A stretch of DNA of 64,000 nucleotides from Paenibacillus sp. FSL R7-0337 (GCF_037969875.1 NZ_CP150218.1:4402001-4466000); one strand, 5' to 3'. Counted from the stretch's first letter, positions 31,109-41,151 are shown. Notes: generated by a model not told the origin, from the sequence alone. Numbers and translations are program-made.

Positions 31109-32650
31109 ATGAGGTTAAACAAATGGTTCGGCACGGCAACAACAGCGGTATTGGTGTCGTCACTGGTGCTGGCAGGCTGCGGGGGAAATGCGAAGAACGA
31201 AGGCAGTACAGCGAATTCTACGAATTCCCCTTCCCGTTCAGAGGGTGCAGCGCCTGCTTCCAAGGAAGTAGTGACGCTGAAGGCTTATTTCCCGGGAGAT
31301 AAACCTGCGGGGTTCGATGCTGTGCTGCAGGCAGTCAACGACAAGCTGAAAAAGGATAATATCGGAGCCGCTCTGAATATCAACTTCATGCCTTGGACCG
31401 ATTACGGGAATGCGGTATCCGTGAAGATGTCTGCCGGTGAAGAGTTCGATATGTACCTGGATGCCCCTTGGCTATCGATGAACCAGATGATCGAGAGTAA
31501 ATCGTTGACGGAGCTGGATGCGGCGGTGGCTGCACGGCCTGAGCTGAAGGCATCCATTCCGGAGGAAATGTGGGAGTATAACAAATTCGGCGGTAAAATT
31601 ATGGGGATTCCGCTCGGCACCACCCAAGGCCAGCTGTATGGCGTACTGATCCGTAAGGATTTACGCGAGAAATACGGGCTTCCTGAGCTGAAGACCCTCG
31701 ATGACCTGGAGAAATTCCTGTATGCAGTCAAGGAAAATGAGAAAGACATCAAGCCTTTTGTCATTAATGGAATTAAGGCCGATAAGCTGCCATTCATCCT
31801 GAGTAACTCTGCGAATCTGGCACAGGATGAAGTGCTGGAGATTGGGGTCAACATGTTCTCGTATGCGATCAAGGATAAGAAGGTCATTGGCCAATGGGAG
31901 AGCCCGACGATTGCCGATGCTTATGAACGTGTTACCAAATACTACAAGGATGGGATTATCTCCAAAAATATTGCCCAGGAGCAAAATGCCGAGACGCTGT
32001 TCAAGCAAGGTAAATATGCGGCGACCTACTATGCAGCTGATGGGGTCGAGGGGCTGAAATATTCGGAGATGCTGAAGGACGGCAGCGACAAGCTGGAGAT
32101 TTTCATTCCGAACGGGGAGCAGGCTAAGCCCTATACGGCTTATCAGCAATGGAACTTCCTCTGTATCCCGACGACCTCCAAGCATTCCGATGTCACTATG
32201 GATGTAGTGAACTGGCTGTCGATTAAGGAGAACCATGATTTGATGGAATACGGCATTCAAGGGAAGGACTGGGAGCCTGTCGGTGATTCGAGCTATAAGG
32301 CGCTGTCCGGCTATACATTCCCTGGTTATGTGCTGACGTGGCGGCCGACGCTCAACCGTACACCTGACACCATGATGCAGGATGACAAGAAGTGGTTCGA
32401 CTTCTCGACCCAGACGTCCAATTTCACGCTGAGTCCGATTGCAGGCTTCAACTTCAACGCTGAGAAGGTAAAGACGGAATATGCCAAAATCACGCCGCTG
32501 CACGATTCGATCTTCCTGCCGTTAAGCCAAGGCCTGATCCCTGCGGCGGAAGGAAAGAAGACGATGGAGGACAAAATGGCGAGTCTCGGCGGGCAAAAAG
32601 TGATCGATGAAATCCAGGCTCAGATTGATACTGTTACTTCCGGCAAATAA
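31109..32650 (+). CDS. Extracellular solute-binding lipoprotein for the sugar ABC transporter
   Basis: 513 residues. The signal peptide ends in the lipobox L-V-L-A-G-C (Cys at about 23) followed by a Ser/Asn-rich tether. The mature part is a family 1-type binding protein (L-K-A-Y-F-P-G-D-K-P ... M-P-W-T-D-Y) of the LplA/YtcQ group that presents large sugars to LplB/LplC permeases. The Cys would be lipidated and hold the protein on the outer face of the membrane. AGGGTTACGAG lies before the ATG. It is co-transcribed with the two permeases. Confidence 0.94.
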   Translation: MRLNKWFGTATTAVLVSSLVLAGCGGNAKNEGSTANSTNSPSRSEGAAPASKEVVTLKAYFPGDKPAGFDAVLQAVNDKLKKDNIGAALNINFMPWTDYGNAVSVKMSAGEEFDMYLDAPWLSMNQMIESKSLTELDAAVAARPELKASIPEEMWEYNKFGGKIMGIPLGTTQGQLYGVLIRKDLREKYGLPELKTLDDLEKFLYAVKENEKDIKPFVINGIKADKLPFILSNSANLAQDEVLEIGVNMFSYAIKDKKVIGQWESPTIADAYERVTKYYKDGIISKNIAQEQNAETLFKQGKYAATYYAADGVEGLKYSEMLKDGSDKLEIFIPNGEQAKPYTAYQQWNFLCIPTTSKHSDVTMDVVNWLSIKENHDLMEYGIQGKDWEPVGDSSYKALSGYTFPGYVLTWRPTLNRTPDTMMQDDKKWFDFSTQTSNFTLSPIAGFNFNAEKVKTEYAKITPLHDSIFLPLSQGLIPAAEGKKTMEDKMASLGGQKVIDEIQAQIDTVTSGK

Positions 32651-32682
32651 CTGTACTTCAAATACAGAAAGAGGTCACTCCA

Positions 32683-33729
32683 ATGAAAATAACACGCAGC
32701 GCGCATAATCCTCTGATCGAAGCCCGGGATGTTGCCCCCTCCCGTCCCGATTTCAAGGTGCTGGGCGCGTTCAATGCAGGCGTGGCGCAGTTACAGGAGG
32801 AGACAATTCTCTTGCTGCGCGTGGCCGAAGCGCCAATATCAGACCAGGCGGATGAGGTGCTCGTTCCCCGGTTGAATGAAGCAGGGACGGAGGTGCAGGT
32901 CGAGCGGTACGACAGGAATGATCCAGGCTATGATTTCTCAGATTCACGCTTCGTAGCCAAGGAGGGACAGACGGTGATGCTCACCTCCTTGTCTCATCTC
33001 CGGGTAGCACGGAGCCAGGATGGCGTTCATTTCGAGGTCGAGCCGCAGCCGGCCCTGTTCCCGGAGCATCCGCTGGAAGCATGGGGGATCGAAGATCCGC
33101 GTGTGACCCAGATCGGGGATACCTATTACATCACTTACAGTGCGGCCTCCGCACGCGGTGTCGGAGTTGGGCTGGCGGAGACCCGCGACTTTCAGACCTT
33201 CAAGCGGCGCGGGTTCATGCTGCCGCCCGAGAATAAGGATGTCATGATTTTCCCCGAGACCATTGGCGGCAAATACTACGCGCTGCATCGTCCGGTGCCG
33301 AAGTCCTTCGGCGCACCAGAGATGTGGATCGCGGAATCGCCTGACCTCGACCATTGGGGGAACCACCGGTTCCTGATGGGACTCGGTGAGCAGGGCTGGG
33401 ACTCCGCCCGTATGGGTGGTGGGGCTGTTCCCATCCGCACACCGCAAGGCTGGCTTGCGCTGTACCATGGCGCTGACAGCAGCCACCGCTACTCCATGGG
33501 GGCGGTGCTGCTGGATCTGGAGGACCCGTCCCGGGTGATTGCGAGATCGCGTGTGCCCGTGCTGGAGCCGGAAGCTTCCTATGAGGTGAACGGATTCTTT
33601 GGCAAGGTCGTGTTCTCGTGCGGTGCGCTGCTGCTGGACCAGACGGTCCGCATGTATTATGGCGCGGCAGATGAAGTCATGGCTGTAGCGGACATCCCGC
33701 TCCAGGATATATTAGATACTCTTGTGTAA
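32683..33729 (+). CDS. GH130-family beta-mannoside phosphorylase-like enzyme
   Basis: 348 residues of a five-bladed propeller enzyme. Typical elements are N-P-L-I-E ... F-N-A-G-V, the catalytic-acid context G-I-E-D-P-R-V-T (about 141-148), H-R-P-V-P, W-D-S-A-R-M-G-G-G-A and Y-H-G-A-D. GH130 enzymes phosphorolyse beta-mannosides, and a few hydrolyse beta-1,2 linkages; which applies is not visible. There is no signal peptide, so it works in the cytoplasm on sugar brought in by the adjacent transporter. The next gene encodes a secreted PL8 lyase, so the imported product may carry a beta-mannosyl unit. AGAGG precedes the ATG. Confidence 0.88.
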   Translation: MKITRSAHNPLIEARDVAPSRPDFKVLGAFNAGVAQLQEETILLLRVAEAPISDQADEVLVPRLNEAGTEVQVERYDRNDPGYDFSDSRFVAKEGQTVMLTSLSHLRVARSQDGVHFEVEPQPALFPEHPLEAWGIEDPRVTQIGDTYYITYSAASARGVGVGLAETRDFQTFKRRGFMLPPENKDVMIFPETIGGKYYALHRPVPKSFGAPEMWIAESPDLDHWGNHRFLMGLGEQGWDSARMGGGAVPIRTPQGWLALYHGADSSHRYSMGAVLLDLEDPSRVIARSRVPVLEPEASYEVNGFFGKVVFSCGALLLDQTVRMYYGAADEVMAVADIPLQDILDTLV

Positions 33730-33733
33730 GAGG

Positions 33734-33760
33734 AAGGAGGCAGTGGGAGCTGCCTTCTTT
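33734..33760 (+). terminator. Terminator after the GH130 gene
   Basis: AAGGAGGCAG (33734-33743) pairs with CTGCCTTCTT (33750-33759) with one mismatch, loop TGGGAG. It suggests that the lyase gene has its own promoter. Confidence 0.65.
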
Positions 33761-33772
33761 AATCTAAAGTTT

Positions 33773-33786
33773 AGAAAGCGCTAACA
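33773..33786. promoter_or_regulatory. CcpA cre site candidate before the PL8 lyase
   Basis: AGAAAGCGCTAACA matches the consensus TGWAARCGYTWNCW at every position but the first. It lies 32 bases before the ATG, where a bound CcpA would block transcription, so glucose repression of the lyase is predicted. Confidence 0.6.
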
Positions 33787-33818
33787 AATATCTGGCAGAT
33801 AAGCGAAGGAGCGTGTAC

Positions 33819-36800
33819 ATGACTGGACACATGCAAAATAGGATCAAGAAATGGATATGTCTCGTTATGGTTGGTTTGATGATCTCGACCCTCGGATTCC
33901 AATATCCTGTATCGGCGGATAGCTCGTCGCAAGAGCTGGCGGAAATGAAGCTGATGAAGCAGCGGGCGGTGGATTTCTATATCTCCAAGGACATCATCAA
34001 TGACGGAACCAATGGCCGGGTGGAATGGACTTTTAAATCACAGGCCGGAACTTATTTATCGACTCAAAAAGCGGATGGAAGCTGGAGCGATGTAGATTAT
34101 ACCAGTACGGCCTCCAGTGCCAACGGGCGGGCGTGGTCGCCTTACCTTGCGCTGGACCGGATGCAATCGATGGCTCAGGCGTTCGCAGACCCGAAGGGGC
34201 CGCACTATCACGATGAAGCCATGTTAGCCGGTATTCAGAAAGCGCTGGATCACTGGTTCAAGGTCAAGCCGACCTCCACGAACTGGTGGGAGACCGGCAT
34301 CGGCAAACAATTACGGCTCAGCAAAGTTGCACTGCTATGCGAAGGCTATCTGACTGCAGAGCAGGCTGCGGGTATTGTCGACACGTTAGACAGCAAACCG
34401 AATACAATCGATGGAGCCAACTCGTCCTGGTACAATCAGAACTATATGATCCGCGGCTTATTGCTGGAGGATGCCCAGAATGTCCGCAGCGCTGTAGAGG
34501 CGTTTAACGTGCTCTCGGCGGTGACGGAGACGCTAACGGGAATCCAGTCTGACATGTCCTTTTTCATGCATGGGAAGACGAATTATACCACGGGCTACGG
34601 AAGAAGCTTTGCGAGAGATATGTCCTTCTGGGCTTATGTCGTCTCGGGCACAAGCTTCGCTTACAGCCAGGCGGCCATTGACTCGTTGTCCTCTTATGTG
34701 CTGGATGGGACCAGATATCTGGTGAGAGGTGATGTCGCCGATCTGGGCATGGGGATGAACGGACCGGAGTGGCCGGATTATGAGAGCTCTGCGCTGACCT
34801 TCTATGAAGATCCGCTGGAGTGGATGCAGGCGGCTAACCCGAAGCGGGCGGATGAGTTCGCTGTTTTCCTGAATAATATCCGGGGTATTGGCACGGTCTC
34901 GGGCAATGGACTGGATGCGAACAATATGACGCAATGGCAGACCCTGGTCTCCTCTCATATGCGGAAGGATTACGGAATTACAGTGAAGATGTCGTCCAGC
35001 ACGGTCAAGGGCGGCGAAATGAGAACCATTAACCCAAGCGGATACAACCTGCTCTACTGGACTCCGCAAGGCGCCACGGCTATCCAGAGAACCGGGGATG
35101 AGTATAGAACCGTGTACCCTCTGATGGACTGGAATCATGTTCCGGGAACAACAGCTCCCTACGTTTTCACGAAGGAGAATAACTTCAACAACCCGAAGAC
35201 CTTTGTCGGCGGCGTAACCAATGAGCGGTACGGAGCCACGGCGTTTGATTTCAACAAGCTGAGCACCAGCGGGAAAAAGGGCTACTTTTTCTTCGATGAT
35301 GAAATGGTAGCGCTGGGCGCAGGCATCACTTCAACGAATGCTGCACCGGTCCATACGACACTGAACCAGAGTCTGGCTGTAGGCGATGTGCTTGTAGACG
35401 GCAAAGTGGCAGACGGAACGTCGCAGGTGAACGGACGCTGGGCCTATAATGATCATACCGGTTATGTGTTCCTGGACAAGACGGACTTCCAGGTGAAGCA
35501 GGAGACGAAGACCGGTAAATGGAGCGATGTGGTTACTGGCAGTTCTGCGGAGCCAATCACTAAGCCGGTGTTCTCGATGTGGCTGGATCATGGCGTGAAG
35601 CCGGTCAATGCTTCCTATCAATACATCGTATTGCCGGGTAAAACCGCGGGGGAGGTTAGCAGCTACGCGGAAGCAAGCCCGATTAGTATTCTGGCGAATA
35701 CACCGTCCGTTCAGGCGGTCCGGCACCGTTCGCTTGGCATTGCGGAAATGCTGTTCTATCAGCCGGGTACAGTCACGCTAAGAGAAGGACTGACCGTCAC
35801 TGTAGATAAACCGTCGATGGTGATCGTTGATGAATCCGCGGACCCTGTCCGCATCTCGGTGGCGAATCCCGAAACGCCGGGAATTACCGTCAACGTAACG
35901 CTGAACCGGAACGGAGAACAGACCACAACCACGTACAGACTCGGCAAAGATACGTTTACCGGCCGGAGTATGACGCTGAGCGAGGGAGCTTCTATCGATG
36001 ATAGAGGGTATGATCTGGCTTACAGTAAAGGTGCGGTGGCTTCCTCCAGCGTGGGCAAGCAATTTGCATCAAACGCTACAGATCTGTACAGAACCTCCAG
36101 TTGGAGCTCGAACGCTTCAGGCAATGAATGGATTTATGTGGATCTGCAGGATCAATATATGATCAATAAGGTTAGATTGCATTGGGAGAAGGCTTACGGC
36201 AAAAGCTATAAAATTCAAGTATCCGACGATGCGGCCACCTGGAATGACGTGTATGCGACCTCGATGGGGGATGGCGGCATCGACGACATCTCCTTCGGTA
36301 AGACCAGCGCCAGGTTCGTCCGGATGCTAGGCGTTCAGCAGGGGACCGGAGACGGCTACTCGCTTGCTGAATTTAACGTGTATGAAGTGGTTGCCCCTAA
36401 CCTTGCGGAAGGCCAGACTGCGATTGCAAGCTCGTCCAAAGCAGCCGATGTGCCAGCGGGGAACGCGGTAGACGGCTCATTGACTTCCCGCTGGGGGTCT
36501 AACTATGCTGATCCGCAGTGGATTTACGTCGATCTGGGCTCTGTTCAGGCGATTTCCAAGGTGATGTTGCATTGGGAAGATGCCTATGGAAAAGAATACC
36601 GGATCGACGTCTCCGATACGCTGCACGATTGGAAGACGGTATATAGTACGTCCAGTGGAGACGGGGATGTCGACGAGATTTCCATAGATCCGGTGAATGC
36701 CAGATATGTCCGGATGTATGGAACTCAGAGAGGGAGCAAATACGGATACTCGATCTGGGAATTTAAAGTCTTTGGACCAGAGACACAGGAAACTGTTCCC

Positions 36801-38348
36801 GCCCGGGTTGAGCTTGCGGCAACGCCATCTTCGGCGGTGCCTGGAGGCAAAGTATCCGTTATGGGGGCCGTCTACGCCGATGGCAATCTTCCGTTATCCG
36901 GTGTAGATGTTGAACTCACAGCAGCCGATGGAAGCCTTGAACCTGCCAAAGTAACTACAGATGTGTACGGCAAGTTCAGTACAGTCTTTACTGCACCATC
37001 TGTTCCCGGTAAGGTATCCATCTCAGCTGTCTTGCCGGCAAGTCCATCTGTGACAGGGGCGGTTACCGTATCCGTAGAAGAAGAGGCTGTGCCTGTATCG
37101 GCCCGGATTGAACTGGAGGCTAACCCGTCCTCTGTATCTGCTGGAGGCAAAGTGTCGGTTACGGGAACCGTCTATGACGGTGAAGATCTTCCGTTAGCGG
37201 GTGCTGCGGTCCAGGTCATGGCAGCCTCCGGCAGCTTCGAGCCTGCGCTTGCCGTAACGGATGAGCACGGCCGGTTCAGCACAGTCTTTACGGCACCGTC
37301 CGCAGCGGGGGATGTGGTCATTACGGCTGTACTGACCGGCAATCCTTCCGTGACGAATACGGTTACCGTCTCTGTAAGCAAGGCCATACCAGTTCCTGCC
37401 CTTATTGAACTTCAGGCGGCACCTTCTGCCGTGAATACCGGAAATGACGTATCCATTACAGGAATCGTCTTGGGCAGCGACAATCTTCCGGTCTCCGGAC
37501 TTGAAGTCGGACTCGTGGCATCCTCAGGCAGCCTTGAGCCTGCTCATGCTGTAACGGACGCAAACGGCCGGTTTAGCGCGGTCTTTACGGCACCGTCCAC
37601 ACCTGGAGAAGTGACAGTTACGGCAGTTTTGAACGCGTATCCGTCCATTATGGGGAAAATTAACGTTTCGGTAAATGAGCGTTCGGGCGGCGGAAATGGC
37701 GGCAACCCTGGAGGTGAAGCACCTGTGACTCCGTCAGTACCTGTCCCGCCGGTTGTTGTGGGAACACCGGGTAAACCGGACGAGAGTCCGCAAGGCCCGG
37801 CAACTCCGGCGCCTGGTCCATCCCTTACCGATATTGCCGGCCATTGGGCTGAAGCCAGTATCAGTGAAGCTGTTCGGTTAGGCATCATTACAGGTTATCC
37901 GAACGGCTCGTTCCAGCCTAACCGTAACGTGACCCGTGCTGAATTCACGGTGATGCTGGCGAAGGCGCTGAAGCTTCAGAACACAGAAGCAGCGTTGTCC
38001 TTCAAGGATAGTGACCGAATCGGACCATGGGCCAAGACAGCCGTTGCGCAGGCGGTAGCCTTGGGAATCATTCAGGGGGATAACAACAGCAATTTCCGCC
38101 CGGATGCGCCAGTGACCAGAGCCGAAATGGCTGTCATGCTGGCGAGAGCATTACAACTGGCTCCTGTTGCCCGCTCCGCAGGATTCACGGATGACCGCGA
38201 CATCCCCGCCTGGGCAGTTGGAGCAGCGGCCGAGATGAAGAAGTCAGGACTCATGCAAGGCAAAGGCAACAACAGCTTCTTCCCGAAAGACGCCGCAACG
38301 CGGGCGGAGACCGTCACGGTACTGCTTAGAATGCTGGCATCTAAGTAA
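33819..38348 (+). CDS. Secreted PL8 polysaccharide lyase with discoidin, Ig-like and SLH domains
   Basis: 1509 residues from ATG 33819 (AAGGAG 7 bases upstream). Signal peptide about 1-33. The PL8 alpha/alpha-toroid and beta domains span about 35-730. The catalytic Asn (G-A-N-S, 201), His (M-H-G-K, 251) and Tyr (G-Y-G-R, 260) keep the 50- and 9-residue spacing of hyaluronate and chondroitin lyases. Two F5/8 type C sugar-binding domains (about 737-860 and 860-987), three Ig-like repeats of about 96 residues (about 994-1284), a Gly/Pro linker and three SLH motifs (about 1337-1508) follow. The SLH part would fix it to the cell wall. PL8 covers hyaluronate, chondroitin and xanthan lyases; which applies here is not decided by sequence. 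Confidence 0.93.
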   Translation: MTGHMQNRIKKWICLVMVGLMISTLGFQYPVSADSSSQELAEMKLMKQRAVDFYISKDIINDGTNGRVEWTFKSQAGTYLSTQKADGSWSDVDYTSTASSANGRAWSPYLALDRMQSMAQAFADPKGPHYHDEAMLAGIQKALDHWFKVKPTSTNWWETGIGKQLRLSKVALLCEGYLTAEQAAGIVDTLDSKPNTIDGANSSWYNQNYMIRGLLLEDAQNVRSAVEAFNVLSAVTETLTGIQSDMSFFMHGKTNYTTGYGRSFARDMSFWAYVVSGTSFAYSQAAIDSLSSYVLDGTRYLVRGDVADLGMGMNGPEWPDYESSALTFYEDPLEWMQAANPKRADEFAVFLNNIRGIGTVSGNGLDANNMTQWQTLVSSHMRKDYGITVKMSSSTVKGGEMRTINPSGYNLLYWTPQGATAIQRTGDEYRTVYPLMDWNHVPGTTAPYVFTKENNFNNPKTFVGGVTNERYGATAFDFNKLSTSGKKGYFFFDDEMVALGAGITSTNAAPVHTTLNQSLAVGDVLVDGKVADGTSQVNGRWAYNDHTGYVFLDKTDFQVKQETKTGKWSDVVTGSSAEPITKPVFSMWLDHGVKPVNASYQYIVLPGKTAGEVSSYAEASPISILANTPSVQAVRHRSLGIAEMLFYQPGTVTLREGLTVTVDKPSMVIVDESADPVRISVANPETPGITVNVTLNRNGEQTTTTYRLGKDTFTGRSMTLSEGASIDDRGYDLAYSKGAVASSSVGKQFASNATDLYRTSSWSSNASGNEWIYVDLQDQYMINKVRLHWEKAYGKSYKIQVSDDAATWNDVYATSMGDGGIDDISFGKTSARFVRMLGVQQGTGDGYSLAEFNVYEVVAPNLAEGQTAIASSSKAADVPAGNAVDGSLTSRWGSNYADPQWIYVDLGSVQAISKVMLHWEDAYGKEYRIDVSDTLHDWKTVYSTSSGDGDVDEISIDPVNARYVRMYGTQRGSKYGYSIWEFKVFGPETQETVPARVELAATPSSAVPGGKVSVMGAVYADGNLPLSGVDVELTAADGSLEPAKVTTDVYGKFSTVFTAPSVPGKVSISAVLPASPSVTGAVTVSVEEEAVPVSARIELEANPSSVSAGGKVSVTGTVYDGEDLPLAGAAVQVMAASGSFEPALAVTDEHGRFSTVFTAPSAAGDVVITAVLTGNPSVTNTVTVSVSKAIPVPALIELQAAPSAVNTGNDVSITGIVLGSDNLPVSGLEVGLVASSGSLEPAHAVTDANGRFSAVFTAPSTPGEVTVTAVLNAYPSIMGKINVSVNERSGGGNGGNPGGEAPVTPSVPVPPVVVGTPGKPDESPQGPATPAPGPSLTDIAGHWAEASISEAVRLGIITGYPNGSFQPNRNVTRAEFTVMLAKALKLQNTEAALSFKDSDRIGPWAKTAVAQAVALGIIQGDNNSNFRPDAPVTRAEMAVMLARALQLAPVARSAGFTDDRDIPAWAVGAAAEMKKSGLMQGKGNNSFFPKDAATRAETVTVLLRMLASK

Positions 38349-38383
38349 TCATAGCCAACCTTTCATTGGTATACGTTAGACAC

Positions 38384-38428
38384 AGCAAAGCAGCGATTCT
38401 CCTGTTGTTAGGGAATCGCTGCTTTGCT
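38384..38428. terminator. Strong terminator after the PL8 lyase
   Basis: A 16-bp perfect stem AGCAAAGCAGCGATTC (38384-38399) / GAATCGCTGCTTTGCT (38413-38428). Confidence 0.88.
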
Positions 38429-38495
38429 TATGCTATAATTTAATCAAGTGTTTTTGTGCTTAGAGAAAATTGGATAAAGGATGCATTGACCAACC

Positions 38496-39803
38496 ATGTA
38501 TGAGAATCAGACTTCTATGCACCACAAGCTCTTTATTATCGGCGCAGGTGCTGCCGGACTAATGGCTGCTGTTACTGCGAGTGATATGGGGATCGATACG
38601 GCCATTCTGGAGAGTAACGACCGGATTGGCAAGAAGATCTTAATGACAGGTGATGGCCGCTGCAACATTACAAATGAATCCACTGTGACAGCTGAGGATG
38701 AAGCAGCCGCTTTATCGCGCAAGTATCACAGTAATCAATCCGGATTTCCGCTTGCGGTAGTGCAGCAATATGGCGTCGGCCAGACGATTGATTTTTTCTC
38801 CTTTCTTGGGCTCCCGCTTACAAGACTCAAGGGGGGCTTGATGTATCCGATGTCGCTGCAGGCAGCGGCGGTACTGGATATTTTCCAGCTGGCGCTAGAG
38901 GATCGGAATGTTCCAGTATACCTTAAGAATAAAGTGGTGGATGTTACTGCTTCGGCAGATCATCCGCGCTTCACGATAAAATGCCTAACAGAGACAGAGG
39001 AGGAGGTTGTTTATACAAGCGACTATCTGCTTCTGTCTACGGGGGGCAATACCGGTCCCAATGCAGGAAAAGAGCCTCCCGGTTATACCCTTGCCGAACG
39101 TCTGGGGCACACCCTGATTGAGCCTTTTCCGGCCATTGTGCAATTGAAGCTGCAATATCCGAATATGAGGGCACTGTCCAGTATCAAATCTCAGGGACAA
39201 GCCCATATCATTGTAAAGGGTAAAGTCATCGGCAGTGAACAGGGTGAGCTGGCCTTCACAGACTATGGTATTACCGGTCCGCCCATTCTCCAGCTAAGCA
39301 GGAAAGCTGCGTATCATCTGGCAAGAGGAGAACAGGTGAAACTATCGGTGGATCTGATGCCGGGCCGTACAGAGGAAGAGGTAGTGGAGTTCCTAGAAAA
39401 GCTATGGGAGAGCTTTGGGCACCGGACCGTGGCGGATTCCCTCGTGGGTATCTTCAACAAGAAGCTTGTTACTGTCCTGCTTAAGGAGACGGGCTTAGAT
39501 CAACAGCCACAGCTTCTTTGCCAGAATCTCACGCCGAGAACTAAAGAGAACTTTTATCGGCTCTTGAAGCGTTGGGAATTCAAAGTGACGGATACCAATG
39601 GCTTTACGAATGCGCAGGTGACAGCCGGCGGCATTGATACATCGGAACTTACCCGGGGAACGCTGGAATCCAAGCGGGTGCCCGGGCTGTATTTGGCCGG
39701 CGAAGTGATGGATGTGGACGGAGATTTCGGCGGCTATAACCTGCAATGGGCCTGGAGTTCCGGATATGTGGCCGCCATGGCGATAGCTAAGTCCATTCAA
39801 TAA
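38496..39803 (+). CDS. BaiN/HI0933-family FAD-dependent oxidoreductase, copy 1
   Basis: 435 residues. The N-terminus has F-I-I-G-A-G-A-A-G-L-M-A-A (Rossmann GxGxxG, about 13-25), E-S-N-D-R-I-G-K-K-I and G-D-G-R-C-N-I-T-N, which together define this flavoprotein family (B. subtilis YtfP-like). The C-terminal G-G-Y-N-L-Q-W-A-W-S-S-G is also family-typical. The reaction is not established for most members; some reduce bile-acid intermediates. A closely similar gene follows 31 bases later, a tandem duplication. The ribosome binding site (AAAGGA) is rather far from the ATG. Confidence 0.88.
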   Translation: MYENQTSMHHKLFIIGAGAAGLMAAVTASDMGIDTAILESNDRIGKKILMTGDGRCNITNESTVTAEDEAAALSRKYHSNQSGFPLAVVQQYGVGQTIDFFSFLGLPLTRLKGGLMYPMSLQAAAVLDIFQLALEDRNVPVYLKNKVVDVTASADHPRFTIKCLTETEEEVVYTSDYLLLSTGGNTGPNAGKEPPGYTLAERLGHTLIEPFPAIVQLKLQYPNMRALSSIKSQGQAHIIVKGKVIGSEQGELAFTDYGITGPPILQLSRKAAYHLARGEQVKLSVDLMPGRTEEEVVEFLEKLWESFGHRTVADSLVGIFNKKLVTVLLKETGLDQQPQLLCQNLTPRTKENFYRLLKRWEFKVTDTNGFTNAQVTAGGIDTSELTRGTLESKRVPGLYLAGEVMDVDGDFGGYNLQWAWSSGYVAAMAIAKSIQ

Positions 39804-39834
39804 ATTTATTAGGAAAAGGGATGCATCAATTAAT

Positions 39835-41151
39835 ATGTATAAGGATCAGACTTCTAAGCACCACGAGCTGTTCATTATCGGTGGGGGTGCTGCAGGTCTA
39901 ATGGCTGCAGTTACAGCGAGGGATCAAGGTATTGATACAGCCATTATTGAAAGCAATGACCGGCTCGGGAAGAAAATTATAACGACGGGTAACGGGCGTT
40001 GCAACATTACGAACCAATCCACCGCCACCGGTACGGATGAAGCAGCCGCTTTATCCATTAAGTATCACAGCAATCAGGCAGGATTCCCAATACATGTACT
40101 GCGGCAATTCGGTGTCCGCCAGACGATCGAATTTTTCTCTTCGCTCGGGCTTCCTTTTATGAGCTTGGAGAATGGCCGGATGTATCCGATGTCGCTGCAG
40201 GCGGCTTCGGTGCCGGGTGTGTTTAAGCTGGCGCTGGAGGACCGGAATGTTCCAGTATACTATAAACATAAAGTGCTCGATGTGACCGTTTCGGCGGGAC
40301 ATCCCCGGTTCGCGATAACCTGCCAGACGGATACAGAGGAACAGGTAGTGTATACCAGCGACTATCTTTTTCTATGTACCGGCGGCCTTACCGCTCCCAA
40401 AACAGGAACAGACGGCTCCGGTTATACACTTGTCCAGCGTCTGGGTCACACCATGATCCACCCGGTGCCAGGCATTGTACAATTGAAGCTGGATTATCCG
40501 TATTTGAAGGAACTGTCGGGCATCAAATTTGAGGGAGAGGCCCATGTGATCGTAAACAATGAAGTCATCCGCACGGAGTCTGGTGAGATTCTTTTTACGG
40601 ACTATGGGATCTCGGGCCCGCCTATACTTCAGCTAAGCAGAAAGGCTGCGTATAATCTCGGCATAGGAGAATCCGTGACCCTGTCGGTTGATTTGATGCC
40701 GGAGCGCACGGAGGAAGAGTTAATTGATTTTCTGGAGATCCACTGGGGGATCTTCGGGCACCGGACGGTTGCTGATTCCCTGATAGGCATCGTCAGCAAG
40801 AAGCTGATTCCCGTGCTGCTGAAGGAGGCTGGAATTGATCAACAGCTGCATCTGCTGTGTCAGGATCTATCATGGAAAACTAAGAAAATATTCTATAAAC
40901 TATTGAAGCGTTGGGAATTTAAAATCACCGACACCAACAGCTTCACGAACGCCCAAACCACAGCCGGTGGCATCGATACGACGGAGCTAGTCGAAGGAAC
41001 GCTGGAATCTAAGCTGGTGCCTGGGCTCTATTTGGCCGGTGAGGTGATGGATGTGGACGGAGATTGCGGCGGCTATAACCTGCAATGGGCCTGGAGCTCC
41101 GGATATGCCGCCGCGATGGCGCTTGCGAATCAGCGTGCCCGCACTACGTAA
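39835..41151 (+). CDS. BaiN/HI0933-family FAD-dependent oxidoreductase, copy 2
   Basis: 438 residues and colinear with the preceding gene from the N-terminal Q-T-S-x-H-H to the C-terminal G-G-Y-N-L-Q-W-A-W-S-S-G-Y. It differs throughout, so the duplication is old and both copies appear maintained. All flavin-binding motifs (G-G-G-A-A-G-L-M-A-A, G-N-G-R-C-N-I-T-N) are intact. Notable differences lie in the middle, substrate-facing part, such as L-M-Y-P against R-M-Y-P, suggesting different substrates or regulation. A terminator follows, so the two copies form one operon. Confidence 0.88.
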   Translation: MYKDQTSKHHELFIIGGGAAGLMAAVTARDQGIDTAIIESNDRLGKKIITTGNGRCNITNQSTATGTDEAAALSIKYHSNQAGFPIHVLRQFGVRQTIEFFSSLGLPFMSLENGRMYPMSLQAASVPGVFKLALEDRNVPVYYKHKVLDVTVSAGHPRFAITCQTDTEEQVVYTSDYLFLCTGGLTAPKTGTDGSGYTLVQRLGHTMIHPVPGIVQLKLDYPYLKELSGIKFEGEAHVIVNNEVIRTESGEILFTDYGISGPPILQLSRKAAYNLGIGESVTLSVDLMPERTEEELIDFLEIHWGIFGHRTVADSLIGIVSKKLIPVLLKEAGIDQQLHLLCQDLSWKTKKIFYKLLKRWEFKITDTNSFTNAQTTAGGIDTTELVEGTLESKLVPGLYLAGEVMDVDGDCGGYNLQWAWSSGYAAAMALANQRARTT

